Both the position numbers and the translations under genes were made by a program. Of a stretch of 64,000 nt of DNA, positions 33,479-42,264 are shown piece by piece. The stretch spans positions 1,304,001-1,368,000 of the forward strand of contig NZ_CP116887.1 in NCBI RefSeq assembly GCF_028421645.1. The letters run 5' to 3'. This DNA is from Aneurinibacillus sp. Ricciae_BoGa-3 (GTDB lineage: Bacteria > Bacillota > Bacilli > Aneurinibacillales > Aneurinibacillaceae). Numbering within the stretch: the stretch's first letter is position 1; each line of letters opens with the position of its first letter. Under the pieces are notes generated by a model. It did no database searches, had not been told where the DNA came from, and saw only the letters and a program-made list of their open reading frames with translations.

Positions 33479-34873
33479 ATGAGCAGCATAAAAAGCGGTG
33501 AAAAAGCGGAGAAACCGCTAAAGTGGTGGCAGCTGTCCCTGCTGGGTGTAGCCTGTACGATAGGCACCGGATATTTTCTGGGGACAGGACTGGCCATTGA
33601 AATGGGAGGACCTGCTGTACTCATATCATTTATGTTAGCGGCTTTTGGCACCTACGTGGTATTTGATGTGCTGGCGAGAATGACGGCAGAGGAGCCAATC
33701 AAAGGTTCCTTTCGCTCTTACGCGAAGAAGGCGTATGGTGGCTGGGCGGGCTTCAGCAGTGGCTGGGTTTATTGGAGTTCCGAACTTTTAATTATGGGCA
33801 GCCAGCTCACCGCACTGTCGTTGTTCACCCGCTTCTGGTTTGCAAATGTTCCGATGTGGATATTTGCGACAGGTTATGCCATTCTGGGGCTGCTTGTGCT
33901 ACTAGCGGGAACCAAAGGTTTTGATAGGTTGGAAAACCTTTTTGCGGTCCTTAAAATTGCGGCCATTTTGATGTTTCTTGCTATTGCTGCGCTGGCATTG
34001 TTCGGAGTGCTGGAGGGCCGGACGCACCAGCCGCGGCTTCCGGTTGAAGCTTTTTTCCCAACAGGTGTTTTGGGTTTATGGTCTTCTCTTATTTATGCTT
34101 TTTATGCGTTTGGCGGGATTGAGATTATTGGATTGATGGCGATTCGCCTGCGCAGACCTGAAGAAGCGCCAATGGCGGGTAAGGTGATGCTTGGGCTTCT
34201 GACAACTGTATATGTCCTCTCCATTGGCCTGGCTCTCACGCTTCTCCCGTGGAAGGCGTTTCATTCGAATAAAAGCCCGTTTATTAGTGCTTTAGAGAAC
34301 TATCATGTACCGTACATGACCCAAATTTTTAATGGGGTATTGATCATTGCTGGTTTTTCAACCATGGTTGCCTCCTTGTTTGCAATAACAACAATGCTTG
34401 TGACATTGGCCGAAGATCAGGACGCTCCCCCTTTCTTCGCCAGAAGAATGATGGGAAACCGGCCCATTCCTGCCCTTGGGCTTACCGCAGCAGGCATGGT
34501 TATGTCCATTATGCTGGCTTTATTCATGCCCGGCAGCATTTATGAGTATTTCACCACAGCGGCCGGCTTACTTCTTATGTACAACTGGCTGTTTATACTT
34601 GTCACTTCCGGCCGGTTGCTGGATCTAACAGGGTGGGGGCAATTTAAACGTTACTTGGGCATGGCGCTTCTATTGCTTGCAGTAATTGGGACACTTGCAC
34701 ATCGTACAAGCCGGCCTGGATTTTATGTAAGCTTTATTTTTGTTGTTTTAATCGGCGTTTTGACGTTTATCATGCAGTTTATTCGCAGAAAAGGCAACCC
34801 TAAAGATCCGTCACCTGCTAACGAACAGGGCTTTAAAAGCTTCCCAGCCAAAATAAAATCCAAAGCCGATTAG
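33479..34873 (+). CDS. Amino-acid permease (APC superfamily)
   Basis: 464 residues, 12 predicted membrane helices. 'LSLLGVACTIGTGYFLGTGLAIEMGGPAVLIS' (given in part) near residue 20 is the helix-1 unwound substrate loop of the family, and 'EPIKGSFRSYAKKAYGGWAGF' near 75 belongs to helix 3. Imports an amino acid by proton symport; substrate unknown. Start ATG 33479 follows AAGGAGAGGG; an in-frame ATG 30 bp upstream lacks a site. Its last 63 bp overlap the convergent LysE-type exporter gene. Confidence 0.92.
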   Translation: MSSIKSGEKAEKPLKWWQLSLLGVACTIGTGYFLGTGLAIEMGGPAVLISFMLAAFGTYVVFDVLARMTAEEPIKGSFRSYAKKAYGGWAGFSSGWVYWSSELLIMGSQLTALSLFTRFWFANVPMWIFATGYAILGLLVLLAGTKGFDRLENLFAVLKIAAILMFLAIAALALFGVLEGRTHQPRLPVEAFFPTGVLGLWSSLIYAFYAFGGIEIIGLMAIRLRRPEEAPMAGKVMLGLLTTVYVLSIGLALTLLPWKAFHSNKSPFISALENYHVPYMTQIFNGVLIIAGFSTMVASLFAITTMLVTLAEDQDAPPFFARRMMGNRPIPALGLTAAGMVMSIMLALFMPGSIYEYFTTAAGLLLMYNWLFILVTSGRLLDLTGWGQFKRYLGMALLLLAVIGTLAHRTSRPGFYVSFIFVVLIGVLTFIMQFIRRKGNPKDPSPANEQGFKSFPAKIKSKAD

Positions 34874-35443
34874 GGATAAACCGGATACGATGGAAATCCA
34901 GGAGAGGACATGCTTGGTCAAAAATCGTTTAAAGCTGCTGGCTAGCGCCGCCATTGCAATATCCCAAATTGAAATGCCCAGGATAATGGCGGCACTGTAC
35001 ATCATTAATTCGGATGAATCATACGATTGAGCGGTTTCAGCGAGAACAGAACCATAAATGCCGATCCAGAAAAGAATGGTAAGGGGATTCGATAAAGACA
35101 TAATAAAACCGGAAAGAAACGATTTCCATGGGGATTCCTCTTTACTTTTATGGCTGGCCATGATTTTACCGGCGCCTGCCAGACTTTCTATACCTGTATA
35201 GAGTAGAATAAAACAGCCGAAAGACCACATTAAAACTTGCATGAATGTACTGTGCAGAAAACGAACCTCCACAAAATAAACAAGCATCATATAAAGGGTG
35301 TCAGCCACCATAGCCCCGACCCCGACAAGCCACGAGTGCAGGAATCCATTTTTAATTCCTTTATCAATTTGTGCTGCATTGATAGGGCCGATGGGCGCGG
35401 CCAGAGACAGTCCCAAAAATATGTAGCTAATTAGTGCACTCAT
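34811..35443 (-). CDS. LysE-family amino-acid exporter
   Basis: 210 residues with about six helices. The N-terminal 'LGLSLAAPIGPINAAQI' is the LysE/RhtB signature, and 'MSLSNPLTILFWIGIYG' near 115 is a second family block. Exports amino acids. GGGGGAGG precedes the ATG. The C-terminus overlaps tail-to-tail with the importer gene on the other strand, so the two transcripts are complementary over 63 bp. Confidence 0.92.
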   Translation of the reverse strand: MSALISYIFLGLSLAAPIGPINAAQIDKGIKNGFLHSWLVGVGAMVADTLYMMLVYFVEVRFLHSTFMQVLMWSFGCFILLYTGIESLAGAGKIMASHKSKEESPWKSFLSGFIMSLSNPLTILFWIGIYGSVLAETAQSYDSSELMMYSAAIILGISIWDIAMAALASSFKRFLTKHVLSWISIVSGLSLIGFGFYFGWEAFKALFVSR

Positions 35444-35577
35444 TTTGCAATCCTCCCCCGATGTTTGGGCATATTTTTTATGCCTGTACCATCCTATTCC
35501 CTGAGTTTTCTGTTTAACACTTTTTTAACATGATCGCGAGAAGTCCCCTTCCTCAACGCTATTAGCATAGTTAGGGG

Positions 35578-36194
35578 ATGAAAGAAATCGAGTTGGTCTA
35601 TGATCGCGGTTTGAAACTTGCGATTTCCTACGATGACGGAAAACAGGAAGCGGAACCGACAGGTTCTAACGTCTGTGCCATTGATCCCGGTGAGATTCAC
35701 TCAATTGCGGCAGTGGTGACAAGCGGCCAAAGTTTGATTGTTACCGGACGCAAACTCCGAAGTATGAAGCTTTGCATAAAACAACCAAGCAGTTCGTAAA
35801 CTGGGCACTCGCACAAGATATAAAACATGTCACCTTCGGTGATGTAGAAGGTGTTCAGCGCAATACATCGGCTCGCAAGAAAAAATCATCTAAGAAACAG
35901 CCGCGTTCCCGTAAGCATAACCGGCGTATGAGCCAGTGGACGTTTGGAAGAATGTACGCCTACCTCGCCTACAAACTGGCGGCGCATGGCATTAAACTAT
36001 CTAAGCAAGATGAACGGTTTACTTCGCAAACCTGCCCGGTTTGCGGCCCGCGAACCGATGGTTCGTGTTGCTGATCGCTTCTGCGGGTGGGATTGGCACA
36101 CTGCAAGGTGTGAGAAGAAAGGCAACCCTTTCTTCGACCCAAACCATTCGTCTTGTGAGATCAGAAACCCCGACTTCGAGGTCCGAAGGAACTA
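35578..36194 (+). pseudogene. IS1341-type (IS200/IS605 family) TnpB remnant
   Basis: Frame pieces match TnpB: 'CAIDPGEIHSIA' (RuvC-I Asp), a gap where about 50 residues (KLRS... to ALHKTT) are deleted near 35765, 'HKTTKQFVNWALAQDIKHVT' and 'FGDVEGVQRNT' (RuvC-II region), then 'ERFTSQTCPVCG' from the zinc ribbon. The frame shifts near 35765 and breaks after CPVCG; the N-terminal third is absent. No tnpA is present. The gene cannot make an active nuclease. Confidence 0.85.
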
Positions 36195-36212
36195 AGTGGG
36201 GGAGTGTTCATC
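36160..36212 (+). mobile_element. Right-end hairpin of the IS1341-type element
   Basis: CCCCGACTTC...AAGTGGGGGAGTGTTCA at about 36167-36211 is the stem-loop and terminal tetranucleotide context found at the right end of IS605/IS1341 elements, where the omega RNA scaffold of TnpB ends. It survives although the tnpB is broken. Confidence 0.65.
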
Positions 36213-36350
36213 AAAAACAAGAAGTGCCTTCTCGAAGCCAATGAAAGCGTTTCTCTAAAAGTATGTGCTTTGACGCTATCATCTTTATCGGGTTTTGACG
36301 ATACCTATAAGAAGAAAAGGAACAAGGACACAGGAGAATCGAAAAAAATT

Positions 36351-37631
36351 ATGAAAGAATTGCTTATAAATACCTTAATCATTTTTATTTGCATCTTGTT
36401 TTATCAGGTGTTTTGGCTGGACAGAGATGGGAAAGAAACGCGCAATGAACGATTGATCACGTTATTGGCCGCTGTTTGCGTTGTACTGTGCATGACGTTC
36501 CCACTGCGCACGTTGTCAGGAGGGTACATCTATGACCTCCGATTTGTGCCTACAATTTTGTGCTTTTTGTATGGTGGATATCGGAGTTTGATTTTCGTTA
36601 GTTTGACTTACCTTGTGTACCGCTGCTACCTTGGTGGAGCTGGTTTTTACCCCGCTACTCTTCAATATGTACTTTTAATTTTTATCATTGTTTGCTTGTA
36701 TTTCAGATGCCCCAACTTACTAAAGAAACGAAAAATGATGGCTGGAATACTGCTGGCTTTTTTGGCTTCTGTTATTTTTGTTGTTGTTTTAACATGCCAT
36801 CAGATCATCCACAAACATACTACCGATGCTTCTCTTATACAATTCATCCTGTACGTCATCATTAATCTCTTAACGATGTGGTGCTCTCTGTATTTAATTA
36901 AGAGCATGCTTGAGAAGAAGGAATTAAAAAAGGAGAGAAACCGTTCAGATAAAATGCACATCCTAAGTGAATTAGCTGCTTCGGTGGCGCATGAGATTCG
37001 AAATCCGCTTACGGTAGTACATGGGTTTATGCAGTTGTTCAGTGAGGGTGAAATTGAGGAAAACAAGCGGAAAGAGTACGCGAAAATTATGTTAACGGAA
37101 TTAGAACGGGCGCAATCTATTATTACTGATTATTTATCTTTTGCTAAGCCCGAAGTGGAGGGCCGGGAGCAGGTTCATGTAATAGATATTATCGATCAAG
37201 TTGCCAATATAATGTCACCATTTGCCCTGTTAAGTCATGTACAGATCTCCACCTCATTAACGCTAAGGGAATCAACATACCTGACGGCAAACCCTTCAAA
37301 AGTAAAGCAGTGTCTGATCAATATAATAAAAAATGGTATCGAATCGATGGATAACGGCGGAACGTTACACATTAATGCCAGCGAGGAAAATGGGGAACTC
37401 ATCATTGAAATCATTGATACGGGCAAAGGGATGACGGCTGAAGAGGTGGAGCGGATTGGATTTCCGTTTTATTCCACGAAAGAAAAAGGAACCGGATTAG
37501 GCACCATGGTTTCTTACAGCATCGTAAAGGGATTAAACGGGAAAATTATCGTAAAAAGTGAAAAAGGCAGGGGAACCCGTTTTTCCATTATTTTGCCAGT
37601 TTCTTATATTGGTAGAACTGCGCAAAGATAA
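36351..37631 (+). CDS. Membrane sensor histidine kinase, KinB-like
   Basis: 426 residues, close to B. subtilis KinB (428). About six membrane helices in residues 5-190, with 'TFPLRTLSGGYIYDLRFVPT' resembling 5TM-Lyt sensor domains. Then the kinase core: H-box 'LAASVAHEIRNPLTVVHGFM' near 215, N-box 'INIIKNGIESM' near 332, 'IDTGKGMTAEEVERIGFPFY' and 'GTGLGTMVSY' near 380. KinB proteins feed the Spo0F/Spo0A phosphorelay. The frame is open back to 36204 next to the IS right end, but ATG 36351 starts the first helix and has CAGGAG upstream. The insertion may have replaced the native promoter. Confidence 0.88.
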   Translation: MKELLINTLIIFICILFYQVFWLDRDGKETRNERLITLLAAVCVVLCMTFPLRTLSGGYIYDLRFVPTILCFLYGGYRSLIFVSLTYLVYRCYLGGAGFYPATLQYVLLIFIIVCLYFRCPNLLKKRKMMAGILLAFLASVIFVVVLTCHQIIHKHTTDASLIQFILYVIINLLTMWCSLYLIKSMLEKKELKKERNRSDKMHILSELAASVAHEIRNPLTVVHGFMQLFSEGEIEENKRKEYAKIMLTELERAQSIITDYLSFAKPEVEGREQVHVIDIIDQVANIMSPFALLSHVQISTSLTLRESTYLTANPSKVKQCLINIIKNGIESMDNGGTLHINASEENGELIIEIIDTGKGMTAEEVERIGFPFYSTKEKGTGLGTMVSYSIVKGLNGKIIVKSEKGRGTRFSIILPVSYIGRTAQR

Positions 37632-37743
37632 GAGAGCCATTCATGATTTTATCGCTGGGACGTATGTTGCAGCTGAAAGAATCCATGGGAACGTATAATG
37701 TATAATCGAGAAGAAAGATTTCATATGAAGAGGAGGTTGTTCG

Positions 37744-38628
37744 TTGGAATACATAGAAGAGCACAGAAAAAAACATAGAAGGCTCACAAAGACCAAGTTT
37801 GCCAAGCGGGTTTTGTTTATCCTGATGGGTGCGATCCTCGTATCTGTAGGATTGGAAATCTTTCTTGTGCCAAACAACATTATCGATGGAGGCATTACCG
37901 GAATTTCCATTATTCTTTCCCATCTTACCGGATTCAATTTAGGACTTCTTCTATTTCTACTGAACCTGCCTTTTTTAATTATCGGCTACAAGCAGATTGG
38001 AAAAACATTTGCCTTTTCAACGCTGTTTGGGGTTATCGTCATGTCTGTCGGTACCGTGTTTCTAAAACCGGTTCCCGGGCTTACGGCTGATCCGCTGCTG
38101 GCGGCCGTGTTTGGGGGCATTATCTTAGGTATTGGTGTAGGCATGGTTATCCGCTTCGGGGGTTCGCTTGATGGAACAGAAATTGTGGCCATTTTGTTTA
38201 ACAAACAGATCCCTTTTTCCGTTGGCGAAACCGTCATGTTCTTTAATATTTTTATACTTGGAAGCGCCGGGTTTGTTTTTGGCTGGGATCATGCGATGTA
38301 TTCGCTTATCGCCTACTACATTGCGTTTAAAATGATTGACGTAACCATTCAGGGATTGGATGAGTCGCGTGCTGTGTGGATTATAACAGACCAGCATCAG
38401 GAGATAGGGGACGCTCTGCTTGCGCGGCTGGGCAGGGGGGTTACCTATTTGAACGGAGAAGGAGCCTATACGGGAGAGGATAAAAAAGTGATTTTTTGCG
38501 TCATTACCCGTCTGGAGGAAGCCAAGCTTCGCTCCATTATCGATGAAATTGATGATTCCGCTTTTCTGGCGGTTGGCTCAATTAATAATGTAAAGGGTGG
38601 AAACTTTAAAAAGAAGAATATCCACTAA
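37744..38628 (+). CDS. YitT-family membrane protein with DUF2179 domain
   Basis: 294 residues: about five to six helices (35-190) with 'FLVPNNIIDGGITGISIIL' near 42 and 'GGIILGIGVGMVIRFGGSLDG' near 128 (in parts), both YitT hallmarks, then a soluble C-terminal DUF2179 domain ('GRGVTYLNGEGAYTGEDKKV'). Function of the family is unknown. Start TTG with GAGGAGG 8 bp upstream. Confidence 0.93.
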   Translation: MEYIEEHRKKHRRLTKTKFAKRVLFILMGAILVSVGLEIFLVPNNIIDGGITGISIILSHLTGFNLGLLLFLLNLPFLIIGYKQIGKTFAFSTLFGVIVMSVGTVFLKPVPGLTADPLLAAVFGGIILGIGVGMVIRFGGSLDGTEIVAILFNKQIPFSVGETVMFFNIFILGSAGFVFGWDHAMYSLIAYYIAFKMIDVTIQGLDESRAVWIITDQHQEIGDALLARLGRGVTYLNGEGAYTGEDKKVIFCVITRLEEAKLRSIIDEIDDSAFLAVGSINNVKGGNFKKKNIH

Positions 38629-38656
38629 GAGGGAGAGCCTGCTCCCTCTTTTTTTG
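38627..38656 (+). terminator. Terminator after the YitT gene
   Basis: AAGAGGGAG, AGCCTG-like loop, CTCCCTCTT followed by TTTTTT; overlaps the stop codon. Confidence 0.88.
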
Positions 38657-38706
38657 TCATTCATTCATAATCCATCACCGTCTTACCCTGTAAGCTATGT
38701 ATGAGA

Positions 38707-39426
38707 TTAATTCGTACCTGCTGTTTTCAAACGCTGGATTTGAGCAACTTTGTCCACAGGATTTTCTTTTGATTCGTATGCATGTGTATACCTGCGGAGC
38801 AATTCCGCATTGGGGTGTTCTGCGAGCGATACATATTGATCGAAATCGAGCCCTTTAGCCACGCGCCCTCTTTTATCAGCGGTTGTTGCCTTAATAAACC
38901 AGTCCAACCCTACGTTTTCTTTAATTTTTCTAATTAAATCCGCAACTTTCTTTGCCCCTATCACATGCAAAATGTGCATATGCATGTGATACTTTGTGAT
39001 AAACGCAGCTTCTTTCTTCCAGTCTTCTAATCCCAATCGATCACACATTTTATGGACAATCGGCACCCCTGCTGCTTCATGGCCGTGGTGCGTGGCTTCT
39101 CCGGTTTTCTCATTGTACTTGAGGGTAACGGCTTTGCCCACATCATGAACGAGCGCTGAAAAAAGAAATTTATCCCGCTTGTTTTGTGCCATGCCACCGC
39201 TAAGGAGGGAAGCGACATCAAGCACCTGCATGGTATGCTCAAAGGCCGTTCCTTCTTTATGGTGTACAGAGTTCTGCGGCATGTCAACCAGCGCAAAAAT
39301 CTCCGGAAATTTGTCTTCTAACTCACCATTAGCTTTAAGTCTACGAAAGCAAAGCGAGGGTTTATCGCTTACGAACGCCTGTTTTAATTGTTCAATGATG
39401 CGAAGCTGTTCTGCCTGTTTAGTCAT
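38707..39426 (-). CDS. HD-domain protein resembling the C-terminal part of CCA-adding enzymes
   Basis: 239 residues. 'AFEHTMQVLDVASLL' (about 62-76) and 'FLFSALVHDVGKAVTL' (about 87-102) give the His...HD metal motif, followed by 'HHGHEAAGVPIV'. The arrangement is that of the HD domain of multifunctional tRNA nucleotidyltransferases, without the nucleotidyltransferase head. Phosphohydrolase or phosphodiesterase activity is likely; substrate unknown. RBS AGGAGG and AAAGGAT upstream. Confidence 0.85.
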   Translation of the reverse strand: MTKQAEQLRIIEQLKQAFVSDKPSLCFRRLKANGELEDKFPEIFALVDMPQNSVHHKEGTAFEHTMQVLDVASLLSGGMAQNKRDKFLFSALVHDVGKAVTLKYNEKTGEATHHGHEAAGVPIVHKMCDRLGLEDWKKEAAFITKYHMHMHILHVIGAKKVADLIRKIKENVGLDWFIKATTADKRGRVAKGLDFDQYVSLAEHPNAELLRRYTHAYESKENPVDKVAQIQRLKTAGTN

Positions 39427-39642
39427 TTTTATATCCTTTATATCCTCCTATGGTTATTTTACCTCCAGCATTCCAAACTCCTCTCTTCATTGTTTGAATC
39501 AACTCCCCGTCGCATACTGAGGCTGCCCTATCAAGTCCAGTTAACGTCTCAATAACCTGTTCTGGAATTCCCTTGTGTACAACTTAAATATCGGATGATA
39601 TATTCAGAATAGGTAGAAAAGTGGATAGAGAGGGGAGATTAA

Positions 39643-40038
39643 ATGGAAATGAAGAGTTATGAAGATACAATTGCCGGGGTGCTCGGGATCAAAATGGGGG
39701 AGATAACAGCAGACAGGGTTACGGCAACCATGCCGGTTCACGCCGCCACCCACCAGCCGTTTGGACTTCTGCACGGGGGCGCCTCGGTCGTACTTGCTGA
39801 AACAGTGGCCAGCATCGGTACCTGGAATTTGATTGACCAGGAAAATGAAGCAGCGGTTGGGCTTGAAATCAATGCTAATCACATACGGGGCAAGCGGGAT
39901 GGGATTGTTACAGCTGTGGCAACACCCCTGCATAAAGGCCGCACAACAATGGTGTGGGATATCAAAATTGTAGACGAAGAGGATAAACTGATTTGTGTTT
40001 CCCGCTGTACCGTTGCCATTATCAAACAGAAAAAATAG
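39643..40038 (+). CDS. Hotdog-fold thioesterase, PaaI/MenI type
   Basis: 131 residues. 'PFGLLHGGASVVLAETVAS' (about 43-61) is the active-site helix of the EntH/YdiI/MenI group, in which Glu58 is catalytic. Hydrolyses an acyl-CoA, possibly 1,4-dihydroxy-2-naphthoyl-CoA; specificity not certain. Start ATG after GAGGGGAG. Followed 22 bp later by a second hotdog gene. Confidence 0.9.
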   Translation: MEMKSYEDTIAGVLGIKMGEITADRVTATMPVHAATHQPFGLLHGGASVVLAETVASIGTWNLIDQENEAAVGLEINANHIRGKRDGIVTAVATPLHKGRTTMVWDIKIVDEEDKLICVSRCTVAIIKQKK

Positions 40039-40060
40039 ATTTCTTCGAGGAGGAGTGGAG

Positions 40061-40432
40061 TTGTTTATAAAACAGCCTTTTGATGAATTCATGGCCTTGC
40101 AGTACGAAAGAATAACGGAAAACCAAGTACATATTTATCTCCCGGTAAAACCTTTATTCCTAAATAGTCTAGGTGTGGTTCATGGGGGAATCATATCTTC
40201 GCTGGCTGATGTCGCGATGTGTAATGTGCCTGAGGGTGATGGCAGCGGTGTTCAAACGGTGGTGACCGTAGATCTTAAAGTGTCCTTTCTGCGCGCAGCT
40301 ATAGGGGAGTACCTGGTGGCCCACGCAACGACGGTGAAAGAAGGGAAAAACCTCGTTCACGCTGAATGCCAGATTTTCAATGATCAACAGGTATTAGTTG
40401 CAAAGGCCTCTGCTATTCTTTTTGCCAAATAA
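40061..40432 (+). CDS. Hotdog-fold thioesterase, PaaI family (second copy type)
   Basis: 123 residues. 'LGVVHGGIISSLADVAMCN' (about 35-53) is the PaaI active-site segment; Asp replaces the Glu of its neighbour, as is usual in PaaI. The two proteins are related in fold but not close duplicates. TTG 40061 lies 8 bp after GAGGAGGAG; earlier in-frame starts lie inside the previous gene. Acyl-CoA substrate unknown. Confidence 0.87.
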   Translation: MFIKQPFDEFMALQYERITENQVHIYLPVKPLFLNSLGVVHGGIISSLADVAMCNVPEGDGSGVQTVVTVDLKVSFLRAAIGEYLVAHATTVKEGKNLVHAECQIFNDQQVLVAKASAILFAK

Positions 40433-40555
40433 ACTCAGAAGCTATCGTAAAGCCAAAGGCTCTATACGCTGGTTACCATAATGTACCCGTATCCCGGCTT
40501 TTCTCTATTATAGTAAACTATCCTAGTAATTGATCAAGGTTACTAGGAGGATAAA

Positions 40556-42070
40556 GTGAAAAAGTTCTACCTGTGTATCGCTGCCTTATGCCTTGTTTTT
40601 CTGGGGCTAAATCCCACAGCCGCACATGCGGCAAGCAATAGTTTGTCTGTTGCAACGGTGCAGGCAAACACGGCAAATGTCTATGCGCTGCCCAATTCAG
40701 GCTCTCAAGTCGTACATATCCTTAACAAGGGAGAAGAATATCCACTTCTGACATCGAGTGCCGGGGATGCTACTTCCCCTGTCACGCACACCGTAGACTC
40801 CGGTGACACATTATGGATCATAGCGAATCAATATGGGGTCAGCATACAAGAGATCAACAGCTGCAACAAGTTAAAAACCACGAGTATTTATCCTGGACAG
40901 AAGATTGCCATTCCGCAGCATATGACGATATATACTGTAAAATCCGGTGATACATTGTGGAAGGTTAGCCAGCAGTATAATGTTAATGTCAATGATGTTG
41001 TGAAAGCGAATAACCTTCGTTCAACCCAGCTTTCACCCGGCCAAAAAATTAAGATTCCAGATTACTACTATCAGATTCAGTTATTGAATGGTGAAAAAGG
41101 CTGGATTAAAAAATCTTGTATCCAAATTAAAAACGAAAAACGGATGATGATGGGATGGAACTATGGCGGGACAACAGACACTTATATTGGTCAGAATAGG
41201 AGCCCGAATTTAAAGGTCGTATCGCCTAGCTGGTTTGTGTTGGATAGTCAGCGTGTGCTATCTGCCTCAATTGATGCGCGCTATGTTTCGGCTGCCCACG
41301 CACAGGGCAAAAAAGTATGGCCGCTGTTGGCAAACAGGTTTGATCCGGTTTTAACAGATGTAATCATTGGCAACCCGCAGAAACGCCAGCAACTAGTGAC
41401 AGCCCTGCGCGATTCTCTCGTAAAGAGTAAGAGTGATGGTATTAATGTTGATTTTGAAAACATCGACATGAAAGATAAGCAGAATTTTGTCCTTTTCATT
41501 AGTGAACTCAAGCAGGCACTTCAGCCCTATAAAATTCTTGTTTCGGTGGATGTTACCCGTGAAAATGGGGATCCGTTCTGGTCTGGCAGCTATGATAGGC
41601 ACCAATTGGGTATGATTGCTGATTACATCATTATGATGGGGTATGACGAGCACTGGGATGGCGACCCTACCCCCGGTTCAGTTGCTTCTCTGTCTTGGAC
41701 TGCTCAAGGGATACAATTATTGATGAAAGACGTCCCAGCCCAAAAAATTATGCTTGCCGTACCTTTCTACACAAGAGAATGGATAACCAATCAGTCCACC
41801 AACAAAGTCACAAGCTACGATCGTACCATGGCTGAAGCCGAAAAAATTATAGCAAATAAAGGGCTTCACAAAGTATGGGACGATAAAGCTTGCCAGAACT
41901 ATGTAGAATACACTGCGAATGGGCAGAAGCATCAAATCTGGTTAGAAGACAATCAATCTATGCAGCTTCGGCAAAACATCGTCAACCAGTATCATCTGGG
42001 TGGAATAGCAGCCTGGTACATCGGTGCAGAAACCCCCGCAATCTGGACTACATTTGATCTATACAGGTAA
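40556..42070 (+). CDS. Secreted LysM and glycoside hydrolase family 18 protein
   Basis: 504 residues. Signal peptide ends about 'AAHAASN' (residue 26). An SH3-like segment (about 30-70) is followed by two LysM domains (about 80-122 and 124-168), then a GH18 barrel from about 195. The catalytic DxxDxDxE is present as 'DGINVDFENID' near residue 293 (Glu is the acid). Similar Bacillus proteins (YaaH/YdhD/YvbX type) act on spore cortex or cell-wall glycans. Start GTG after AGGAGG. Not near a sporulation operon other than the germination locus 1.4 kb away. Confidence 0.92.
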   Translation: MKKFYLCIAALCLVFLGLNPTAAHAASNSLSVATVQANTANVYALPNSGSQVVHILNKGEEYPLLTSSAGDATSPVTHTVDSGDTLWIIANQYGVSIQEINSCNKLKTTSIYPGQKIAIPQHMTIYTVKSGDTLWKVSQQYNVNVNDVVKANNLRSTQLSPGQKIKIPDYYYQIQLLNGEKGWIKKSCIQIKNEKRMMMGWNYGGTTDTYIGQNRSPNLKVVSPSWFVLDSQRVLSASIDARYVSAAHAQGKKVWPLLANRFDPVLTDVIIGNPQKRQQLVTALRDSLVKSKSDGINVDFENIDMKDKQNFVLFISELKQALQPYKILVSVDVTRENGDPFWSGSYDRHQLGMIADYIIMMGYDEHWDGDPTPGSVASLSWTAQGIQLLMKDVPAQKIMLAVPFYTREWITNQSTNKVTSYDRTMAEAEKIIANKGLHKVWDDKACQNYVEYTANGQKHQIWLEDNQSMQLRQNIVNQYHLGGIAAWYIGAETPAIWTTFDLYR

Positions 42071-42084
42071 TATGCTGGTAAAGC

Positions 42085-42121
42085 AAGAAAGCCGATCTGA
42101 TTATCAGGTCGGCTTTCTTCA
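42085..42121. terminator. Terminator after the GH18 gene
   Basis: GAAAGCCGATCTG, ATTAT, CAGGTCGGCTTTC, then TTC; purine-rich on the left, so it could act in both directions. Confidence 0.8.
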
Positions 42122-42264
42122 TGAATATGTTTTACCCCGCCATTCTTATTTAACCTGAACGTGTTATTATAAAACTGCATGATTCAAAATTTTTTGATAA
42201 AATTGTGCTACAATAAAAGCGATATGGAAAATTGCCTTATAATCAAAAAGACAGGGAGTGGAAC

